Positions 1 through 4,542 of a stretch of 6,770 bases of DNA are shown here, one piece after another. Position 1 is the first letter of the stretch; each line of letters begins with the position of its first letter. Both the position numbers and the translations under genes were made by a program. The stretch is from Frankiales bacterium (GTDB lineage Bacteria; Actinomycetota; Actinomycetes; Mycobacteriales; SCTD01): NCBI GenBank assembly GCA_004299215.1, contig SCTD01000473.1, forward strand, positions 1 to 6,770, given 5' to 3'. Below the pieces are notes generated by a model, which did not search any database, had not been told where the DNA came from, and saw nothing but the letters and a program-made list of their open reading frames with translations.

Positions 1-12
1 CCTGCGATCCAC

Positions 13-18
13 GGAGGA
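13..18 (+). promoter_or_regulatory. Shine-Dalgarno of the MaoC dehydratase gene
   Basis: A GGAGGA sequence lies 9 nt before the ATG at 28 and supports that start. It is followed at once by ACTCCTC, so GAGG (14-17) can pair with CCTC (21-24) around a 3-nt loop. That could weakly mask the ribosome site. Only 27 nt of upstream sequence is in the window, so no promoter can be judged. Confidence 0.75.
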
Positions 19-27
19 CTCCTCAGC

Positions 28-507
28 ATGGCCACGAACGGTGAGAAGGCGTACGAGCTGCACAAGGCGGCGATCGGCGAGACCGAGGGCACCGGCGAGT
101 GGGTGGAGATCACCCAGGAGCGCATCAACGCCTTCGCGGACGTCACCGAGGACCACCAGTTCATCCACGTGGACCCCGAGGCGTGCAAGCAGATGTCGCC
201 GTGGGGCGTGCCGATCGCGCACGGCTTCCTCACGCTGTCGCTGCTCACCCACCTGTCCGCCTCGATCCCCACCCCGCCGGAGCGGCTCGCGGGCATCGTC
301 ATGGGCGTGAACTACGGCTTCGAGAAGGTCCGCTTCGTCAACCCGGTCAAGGTCGGCCAGAAGATCCGCGCCACCAGCGTGCTGTCCGCGGTCGAGGCGA
401 AGGACGCCAACACGCTGCAGGTCACCAAGACGATCACGGTCGACATCGAGGGCGAGGGCAAGCCGGCTCTCGTCGCCGAGTGGGTGACCCGCCTCGTCTA
501 CGGCTGA
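28..507 (+). CDS. MaoC family dehydratase (R-specific enoyl-CoA hydratase, Rv0130/HtdZ-like)
   Basis: This 159-residue protein is a single hotdog-fold domain of the MaoC/(R)-specific enoyl-CoA hydratase type. Enzymes of this family reversibly hydrate trans-2-enoyl-CoA (or acyl-ACP) to the (R)-3-hydroxyacyl form in the cytoplasm, in fatty-acid or polyester metabolism. The hydratase-2 signature is present: FADVTEDHQFIHVD at about residues 36-49, where Asp42 and His47 have the 5-residue spacing of the catalytic Asp/His dyad, followed by PIAHGFLTLSLL at 62-73. The tail IxxRATSxLxxVE and a final beta-rich stretch ending WVTRLVYG are typical. From memory it resembles M. tuberculosis Rv0130 (HtdZ) in sequence and length. 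The ATG at 28 has a good Shine-Dalgarno. A following + strand gene starts at or just beyond its stop. Family assignment is firm; the physiological substrate is unknown. Confidence 0.93.
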   Translation: MATNGEKAYELHKAAIGETEGTGEWVEITQERINAFADVTEDHQFIHVDPEACKQMSPWGVPIAHGFLTLSLLTHLSASIPTPPERLAGIVMGVNYGFEKVRFVNPVKVGQKIRATSVLSAVEAKDANTLQVTKTITVDIEGEGKPALVAEWVTRLVYG

Positions 508-619
508 GCGGGGCGAGTCGCCGGAGCTCGCCGCGCGCTACGCCGCGCTCGAGCAGAGGCTCGAGCCGCAGCGGCAGCTGAGCATCGCCCGGGGCCCGAT
601 CGGGCTGATCGGCGTCCTC
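500..619 (+). other. Probable 5' coding extension of the small membrane protein, without a standard start codon
   Basis: In the frame of the CDS annotated from GTG 620, the reading frame is open back to 488 (TGA at 485-487). Every codon from GAG 506 up to 620 ends in G or C, the pattern of real genes here. The translation looks like a natural N-terminus: a short charged helix (ELAARYAALEQRLEPQ) followed by ARGPIGLIGVLVALS, which supplies the first half of a membrane helix. No ATG, GTG or TTG occurs in frame. ACG 500-502 (ACG GCT GAG CGG) is one base from ATG and overlaps the MaoC stop; CTG 578 is another possibility but has no well-placed Shine-Dalgarno. Non-canonical initiation, a point mutation or sequence error, and frameshifting from MaoC are all possible. 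Confidence 0.55.
547..566 (+). repeat. Perfect 8-bp inverted repeat (hairpin) after the MaoC gene
   Basis: GCTCGAGC (547-554) and GCTCGAGC (559-566) are separated by AGAG and can form a perfect 8-bp, GC-rich hairpin with a 4-nt loop. It lies 40 nt after the MaoC stop. There is no T-tract after it. The same bases encode the repeated Leu-Glu of a predicted N-terminal helix in the next gene, so it may be a coding coincidence rather than a terminator or attenuator. Confidence 0.5.
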
Positions 620-1012
620 GTGGCGCTGTCCCTCGCCGTCGGCACGGTCGCGGCCATCGACCTCCGCCGGCTGCAGACCCCGCGCGGCACAGCGCTGGCG
701 TGGACGGGCGCGGCGGTGTTCGGCGACTGCACGGCGTACGACCGGCTCTCCATCGCTCCCGCGCCCGAGCGGCGCAGCGACGCAGCAGTCTGCCGCGCGC
801 TGCGCGCGTCGACGGAGGACGCGCGGGCCGCCGCGGCGACCATCGGCATCGAGCTGCGCTCGGTCGCGCAGCGCGGGCGCGAGGCGACCGCGGTCGTCGC
901 GATCCGTCGCGGTGAGGAGGAGACGACGGTCGAGATCCCGCTGCGGCGCACCGGCGACGGCTGGGGCGTCCTGCTCACCGACGAGGTGTGCCGGGCCGTC
1001 GGCTGCGCGTAG
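620..1012 (+). CDS. Hypothetical small membrane-anchored protein; true start uncertain
   Basis: I do not recognise a named family. From GTG 620 the product is 130 residues; the coding signal suggests about 35-40 more upstream. The longer form would have a short cytoplasmic helix, one transmembrane segment (IGLIGVLVALSLAVGTVAAI) and an extracytoplasmic domain. From GTG 620 only the last ~12 hydrophobic residues remain, and no Shine-Dalgarno precedes it, so GTG 620 is doubtful. The outer domain has four cysteines (Cys37, Cys58, Cys124, Cys129 in GTG numbering) that could form two disulfides. It also has an alpha segment (RSDAAVCRALRASTEDARAA) and alternating strands (TAVVAIRRGEEETTVEIPLR, then GWGVLL), compatible with an NTF2-like small alpha+beta domain; that is inference. 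It follows MaoC directly and ends 9 bp from a convergent gene. Confidence 0.7.
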   Translation: MALSLAVGTVAAIDLRRLQTPRGTALAWTGAAVFGDCTAYDRLSIAPAPERRSDAAVCRALRASTEDARAAAATIGIELRSVAQRGREATAVVAIRRGEEETTVEIPLRRTGDGWGVLLTDEVCRAVGCA

Positions 1013-1013
1013 T

Positions 1014-1047
1014 CCCCGGCCTCATCCGTTGAGGTGACCCACCGGGG
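1014..1047. terminator. Candidate bidirectional hairpin between convergent genes
   Basis: A nested inverted repeat lies at the convergence point. The inner stem is CCTCA (1020-1024) with TGAGG (1030-1034) around a 5-nt loop. The outer arms are CCCCGG (1014-1019) and CCGGGG (1042-1047). It covers the 3' ends of both converging genes and the 9-bp gap. There is no T-tract on either strand, so intrinsic termination is plausible at best, and in DNA this GC-rich it could be chance. Confidence 0.35.
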
Positions 1048-1363
1048 CCACGGGCAGGCCGGTCCGCTCGCACACCCAGAAGGGGTCCGGTCCGAGGTCC
1101 GGCTCGATGAACAGCGCGTGCCGGCCCACCTCCTCGCAGGAGGGCTCGCGGCACGGCGGCCACTGCGGGTCCACGCCGTGCACCGCCTCCTGCGCGTCCT
1201 GCGCGAGCAGTCCCAGCACGTGCTCGGCGCCGTCCGGCCACTGCTGCACCCACCAGCGCCGGTGGTCGGCGGCGGCGTCCAGCGCGGCGTCCCAGCGCGG
1301 ATCCGCCAGGTCGGCCGCGACCAGCGCGCGGGCCGCCTCGACCGGGCCGTAGTCAACGGTCAA
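1022..1363 (-). CDS. Hypothetical protein with conserved-looking Cys motifs
   Basis: The 113-residue product is not from a family I can name. I place the start at TTG 1363 because it overlaps the stop of the upstream VOC gene as TTGA (1360-1363), a common arrangement for translational coupling. The longer reading frame up to 1702 lies inside the VOC gene and is an Arg-rich shadow. The N-terminal half is helical and acidic, rich in Trp and Ala (about residues 5-60, with RRWWVQQW). The C-terminal half carries PPCREPSCEEVGRH (Cys71, Cys76, His82) and FWVCERTGLP (Cys98), which could be metal ligands. There is no signal peptide or membrane segment, so it is probably cytoplasmic. It is the last gene of the - strand cluster. 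A small zinc-binding protein is only a guess. Confidence 0.75.
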   Translation of the reverse strand: MTVDYGPVEAARALVAADLADPRWDAALDAAADHRRWWVQQWPDGAEHVLGLLAQDAQEAVHGVDPQWPPCREPSCEEVGRHALFIEPDLGPDPFWVCERTGLPVAPVGHLNG

Positions 1364-1779
1364 CCGAGCTGGACCGAGCCGTCGTCGCGCAGCGGCCACC
1401 CCGGGTTGTGGGCCACCTCCCACGGGTGGCCGTCCGGGTCGAGGAAGATCCCGCTGTAGCCGCCCCACTCGGTACGCGCGCCACCGCGCCCGATCCGCGC
1501 GCCCGCCGCGCGCGCCTGCTCGAGGACTGCGTCGACCTCCTGCTCCGACCGCACGTTGTGGGCGAGCGTGATCCCGCCCCAGCCGCCGCTGTCGACGACG
1601 CAGCTGTCCTCGGCGAGCAGCCCTCGGTCCCACAGGGCGAAGACGAGACCGCCTGCGGAGAAGAAGAACACGTCGTCCAGGTCGTCCTCGCGGGGCGCCC
1701 ACCCCAGCGCCCGGTAGAACGCGACGGACGCGGCGAGGTCGCGCACGCCGAGCGTGATGCAGCTGATCCGCTGCTCCAT
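1360..1779 (-). CDS. VOC family protein (glyoxalase/bleomycin-resistance fold)
   Basis: The 139-residue product matches the vicinal oxygen chelate superfamily. The first beta-alpha-beta unit is ITLGVRDLAASVAFYRALGW (8-27), with the hallmark FYRALGW. The second half ends in the typical IFLDPDGHPWEVAHNPGW (111-128). VOC proteins include metal-dependent lyases, isomerases, dioxygenases and antibiotic-binding proteins. Of the usual glyoxalase metal positions, His74 (TLAHN) and Glu121 (PWEVAHN) have plausible equivalents, but the first-strand ligand is replaced by a hydrophobic residue. A classical glyoxalase I is therefore unlikely, and the substrate cannot be predicted. ATG 1779 is chosen because AGGAGG lies 6 nt upstream and homology begins at once; the frame above it is the antisense-like end of the upstream gene. 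It is cytoplasmic. Its stop overlaps the next gene as TTGA. Confidence 0.9.
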   Translation of the reverse strand: MEQRISCITLGVRDLAASVAFYRALGWAPREDDLDDVFFFSAGGLVFALWDRGLLAEDSCVVDSGGWGGITLAHNVRSEQEVDAVLEQARAAGARIGRGGARTEWGGYSGIFLDPDGHPWEVAHNPGWPLRDDGSVQLG

Positions 1780-1785
1780 GTCACG

Positions 1786-1791
1786 CCTCCT
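1786..1791 (-). promoter_or_regulatory. Shine-Dalgarno of the VOC gene
   Basis: AGGAGG on the minus strand lies 6 nt before ATG 1779 and only 1 nt after the TGA of the upstream hydrolase gene (1793-1795). It fixes the VOC start and fits translational coupling by terminating ribosomes. Confidence 0.8.
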
Positions 1792-1792
1792 G

Positions 1793-2806
1793 TCAGCGCA
1801 CCCCGGCGACAGTGGAAGACAACCACGCGGCCACGCGCCTGGTCGCATCCAGATCGACCCACGTGTGTCCGTGGTCGGACACGACCTGCAGCCGCACCGT
1901 GCCGCCACCGCTGCACGACCGGTGATCGGTGACGGTCGTCGACCCGACGCCGAAGGTCACCGGAGCGGTGCAGCCGCCGGCGGCTGCGAGGCGGCGAGCC
2001 GACTCGCGCACCGACGGCGGCGCGATGCCGAGGATCGGCACGACCTCGTCGCTGCCGTCGACCGGGACGGTCTGGTCGAGAGCGCCGTTCAGCGACAGCA
2101 TGCGCGGGGTGTGGCTCAGGCCCGGGCACCCGGTGACGAGCGTGCCGGACACGGCGACCACGGCCGCCGCCCCGAAGGCCGGGGTGCAGGCCAGGCGCCA
2201 GGCCATGAACGCCCCGACGGAGTGCCCGATCACCACGGTCCGTCCGGCGTCCGCCCCTGAACGGCGCACGGCATCGGCTCTCATGGCGGTCACCGCGGCC
2301 ACGTCGTCGAGGTCCTGCTCGGCCGGCCGCCCGCAGCAGGCGCCGGCGTTCCAGCTCGCCGCGTCGTGGCCGGCCACCATGACCGTGACGCCGTGGTCGC
2401 GGAACGCGTCGAGCCCGTAGCGGTCGTACTCCGTGCGCAGCAGCGTGTTGGCGGCCGGCAGCACGACGAGCAGGGCAGGGTCGGAACGCAGCACCACCCG
2501 GCGCGCGGGGGCGAGCAGGTAGGGGCGGTCGATGCCGCCGCTGCGGACGGACAGCTGCGCCGCGCCGCGCGCGTCGGCGCCCGGGAGGTCGATGTCCTGC
2601 GCGGCGACCAGCTGCGCGCCGCTCAGGCCGGTCGCGTCCTCCAGAGGCGGCAGCGGCACGGGCCGCGGCCACTTGTGGACGCCGCCGGCGGCGCCGGTCG
2701 GGACCACGGCGCCCTCCTCGTGCTCCGCCGCGCCACAGCCGGGCAGGGCGGCGAGCAGCACGACGGCGCAGGTGACGGCCAAGGCATCGAGTGCCCTGCG
2801 CCGCAT
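1793..2806 (-). CDS. Putative secreted lipoprotein, alpha/beta hydrolase of the PHB-depolymerase/LpqC esterase type
   Basis: The 337-residue product begins with Arg-rich MRRR, a hydrophobic segment and the lipobox-like LPGC. This predicts signal-peptidase II cleavage and lipidation at Cys24, so it would sit on the outer face of the membrane. The mature part is an alpha/beta hydrolase. The nucleophile elbow is GHSVGAF (Ser196), the probable acid is Asp244 in NGALDQTVP, and the probable histidine is His314 in DHGHTW. The stretch SWNAGACCGRPAEQDLDDV (151-169) is characteristic of the PHB-depolymerase/feruloyl-esterase/LpqC group. The usual oxyanion-hole LHG is replaced by VLPAAN (115-120), and the lipobox has Pro at -2; both are somewhat unusual. 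An ester-hydrolysing role is likely, the substrate unknown. ATG 2806 is chosen over GTG 2815 because AGGAGG is 9 nt from the former and abuts the latter. Confidence 0.85.
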   Translation of the reverse strand: MRRRALDALAVTCAVVLLAALPGCGAAEHEEGAVVPTGAAGGVHKWPRPVPLPPLEDATGLSGAQLVAAQDIDLPGADARGAAQLSVRSGGIDRPYLLAPARRVVLRSDPALLVVLPAANTLLRTEYDRYGLDAFRDHGVTVMVAGHDAASWNAGACCGRPAEQDLDDVAAVTAMRADAVRRSGADAGRTVVIGHSVGAFMAWRLACTPAFGAAAVVAVSGTLVTGCPGLSHTPRMLSLNGALDQTVPVDGSDEVVPILGIAPPSVRESARRLAAAGGCTAPVTFGVGSTTVTDHRSCSGGGTVRLQVVSDHGHTWVDLDATRRVAAWLSSTVAGVR

Positions 2807-2811
2807 CCGGG

Positions 2812-4464
2812 TCACCCTCCTGACAGCACGTCGTCCGCGTCGACGATGGTGTAGGCGTACCCCTGCTCGGCCAGGAAACGCTGCCTGTGCGCGGCGTACT
2901 CCTGGTCGAGCGTGTCCCGGCTGATCACGGTGTAGAAGTGCGCGCTGCGGCCGTCCTCCTTCGGACGGAGCACGCGGCCGAGCCGCTGCGCCTCCTCCTG
3001 CCGGGAGCCGAAGGTGCCGCTGATCTGGATCGCGATCGTGGCCTCGGGCAGGTCGATGGAGAAGTTGGCGACCTTGCTGACGACCAGCCCCGGGATCTCC
3101 TTGCGCCGGAACAGGTCGTAGAGCCGCTCCCGCTCGGCGTTCTTGGTCGAGCCCTGGATGACCGGCATGTCGAGCGCCTCGCCGACCTCGTCGAGCTGGT
3201 CGAGGTAGGCGCCGATCACGAGGACCTGGTCGTCGTGCCGCTCGACGAGCTTCTTGATCACGGCGATCTTGGTGTGCGCCGTCGAGGCGATCTTGTAGCG
3301 CTCCTCCGGCTCCGCGGTGGCGTACTCCAGCCGCTCCGCGTCCGTCATCGTCACCCGCACCTCGGTGCAGTCCGCGGGAGCGATCCAGCCCTGGCTCTCG
3401 ATGTCCTTCCACGGCGCGTCGAAGCGCTTGGGACCGATCAGGCTGAAGACGTCGCCCTCCCGGCCGTCCTCGCGCACCAGCGTCGCGGTCAGGCCGAGCC
3501 GCCGCCGCGACTGCAGGTCCGCGGTCATCCGGAAGACGGGAGCCGGCAGCAGGTGCACCTCGTCGTAGACGACGAGCCCCCAGTCGCGAGCGCCGAACAG
3601 CTCGAGGTGGGCGTACTCGCCCTTCCGCTTCGTGGTCATGATCTGGTAGGTCGCGATGGTGACCGGCTTGATCTCCTTCTTCTCGCCGGAGTACTCGCCG
3701 ATCTCCTCCTCCGTCAGCGAGGTCCGCTTGAGAAGCTCGGCCTTCCACTGCCGGCCGCTGACGGTGTTGGTGACCAGGATCAGCGTCGTCGCGCCGGCTC
3801 GGGCCATCGCGGCAGCGCCGACCAGCGTCTTGCCGGCACCGCAGGGGAGCACGACGACGCCGGAGCCGCCGTGCCAGAAGCCGTCGACCGCGAGCGACTG
3901 GTAGTCGCGCAGCACCCAGCCGTCCTGGTCCAGCTCGATCGGGTGGGCCTCGCCGTCGACGTAGCCGGCCAGGTCCTCCGCCGGCCAGCCGACCTTGAGC
4001 AGCGCCTGCTTGAGCCGGCCGCGCTCGGACGGGAAGGCGATGACCGTCTCCGGGTCGAGGCGTACGCCCAGCATCGGCGACACCTTCTTGCTGCGGACGA
4101 CCTCCTCGAGCACGGCGCGGTCCGTCGTGCGCAGGACCAGTCCGTGGATCGGGTCCTGCTCGAGGCGGAGCCGGCCGTAGCGGTCCATCGTGTCCGCGAC
4201 GTCGACCAGCAGCGCGTGCGGCACCGCGTAGCGGCTGAACCGCACCAGCGCGTCGACGACCTGCTCGGCGTCGTGCCCCGCGGCGCGGGCGTTCCACAGG
4301 CCGAGCGGGGTGAGCCGGTAGGTGTGCACGTGCTCGGGCGACCGCTCGAGCTCGGCGAACGGCGCGATCGCCATCCGGCACTCGGCCGCCAGCGGGTGGT
4401 CGACCTCCAGCAGGAGGGTCTTGTCGGACTGGACGATGAGCGGGCCGTCAGGGGGGTTCACCAC
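2812..4464 (-). CDS. xpb: DNA repair helicase XPB (ERCC3 family, SF2 3'-5' helicase)
   Basis: This is an actinobacterial XPB-type SF2 ATPase/helicase (M. tuberculosis Rv0861c type), an ATP-dependent 3'-5' DNA unwinding enzyme linked to repair. From GTG 4464 it has 550 residues. Domains in order: an N-terminal XPB/Helicase_C_3-type domain (about 7-168, GPLIVQSDK onward), then two RecA-like domains. Visible motifs are Walker A LPCGAGKT (206-213), DEVH box (301-304), GLTAT motif III (324-328), the XPB-specific RED (331-333) and motif VI QRLGRVLR (493-500). All key residues are present, so it should be active. The frame extends to GTG 4530, 12 nt after the upstream stop. I prefer GTG 4464 (or 4461) because the extra 22 codons are rich in A/T-ending codons, have no Shine-Dalgarno and precede the conserved block; GGA lies 7 nt before GTG 4464. 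The upstream gene encodes a related-domain protein, a probable partner. Confidence 0.95.
   Translation of the reverse strand: MVNPPDGPLIVQSDKTLLLEVDHPLAAECRMAIAPFAELERSPEHVHTYRLTPLGLWNARAAGHDAEQVVDALVRFSRYAVPHALLVDVADTMDRYGRLRLEQDPIHGLVLRTTDRAVLEEVVRSKKVSPMLGVRLDPETVIAFPSERGRLKQALLKVGWPAEDLAGYVDGEAHPIELDQDGWVLRDYQSLAVDGFWHGGSGVVVLPCGAGKTLVGAAAMARAGATTLILVTNTVSGRQWKAELLKRTSLTEEEIGEYSGEKKEIKPVTIATYQIMTTKRKGEYAHLELFGARDWGLVVYDEVHLLPAPVFRMTADLQSRRRLGLTATLVREDGREGDVFSLIGPKRFDAPWKDIESQGWIAPADCTEVRVTMTDAERLEYATAEPEERYKIASTAHTKIAVIKKLVERHDDQVLVIGAYLDQLDEVGEALDMPVIQGSTKNAERERLYDLFRRKEIPGLVVSKVANFSIDLPEATIAIQISGTFGSRQEEAQRLGRVLRPKEDGRSAHFYTVISRDTLDQEYAAHRQRFLAEQGYAYTIVDADDVLSGG
2816..2821 (-). promoter_or_regulatory. 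Shine-Dalgarno of the lipoprotein hydrolase, inside the end of the helicase gene
   Basis: AGGAGG on the minus strand is formed by the last Ser-Gly-Gly codons of the helicase. It is 9 nt from ATG 2806 but directly adjacent to GTG 2815, which would overlap the helicase stop as GTGA. The spacing favours ATG 2806 and suggests translational coupling between the two genes. Confidence 0.75.
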
Positions 4465-4542
4465 AGGAGTGTCCAACGCGCGGCGCGCCCGGTCTGATCC
4501 CGCGCTGCCCTTCTGCGGAGGTGCGGTCACGGGAAGGGGTGC
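4465..4542 (-). other. Ambiguous spacer or helicase N-terminal extension
   Basis: This stretch lies between the stop of the helicase-associated gene and the preferred helicase start. It is open in the helicase frame from GTG 4530, but six of the 21 following codons end in A or T (GCA, CCT, GGA, TCA, ACT, CCT), unlike the genes around it. This suggests non-coding leader. A weak 6-bp inverted repeat, CCCTTC (4508-4513) with GAAGGG (4533-4538), is present. I see no convincing -35/-10 promoter. Confidence 0.4.

Noticed and set aside
538..1356. Open frame of 272 codons on the - strand opposite the small membrane protein
   Set aside because: Ser/Arg/Thr-rich shadow without motifs, crossing two genes with better evidence.
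1364..1702. Upstream extension of the small Cys-containing protein
   Set aside because: The extension lies entirely within the VOC gene and reads as Arg/Gly-rich low complexity. The TTGA overlap gives a natural start at 1363.
1780..1908. N-terminal extension of the VOC protein
   Set aside because: It overlaps the end of the lipoprotein gene and lacks VOC features. AGGAGG before ATG 1779 marks the start.
1353..2672. Open frame of 439 codons on the - strand across the lipoprotein and VOC genes
   Set aside because: Its first part is an Arg-rich shadow of the lipoprotein gene. Its later part reads the VOC region out of frame, and the correct VOC frame has its own start and Shine-Dalgarno.
1793..4381. 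Apparent giant fusion frame (862 codons) joining helicase-region sequence to the lipoprotein
   Set aside because: The part above 2806 is an out-of-frame shadow of XPB. The real gene starts at ATG 2806 with its own Shine-Dalgarno and signal peptide.
2887..4497. Long open frame (536 codons) on the + strand opposite the helicase gene
   Set aside because: Its product is rich in Arg, Leu, Val and Asp with no recognisable motif. It mirrors the G/C third-position bias of the real XPB gene on the other strand.
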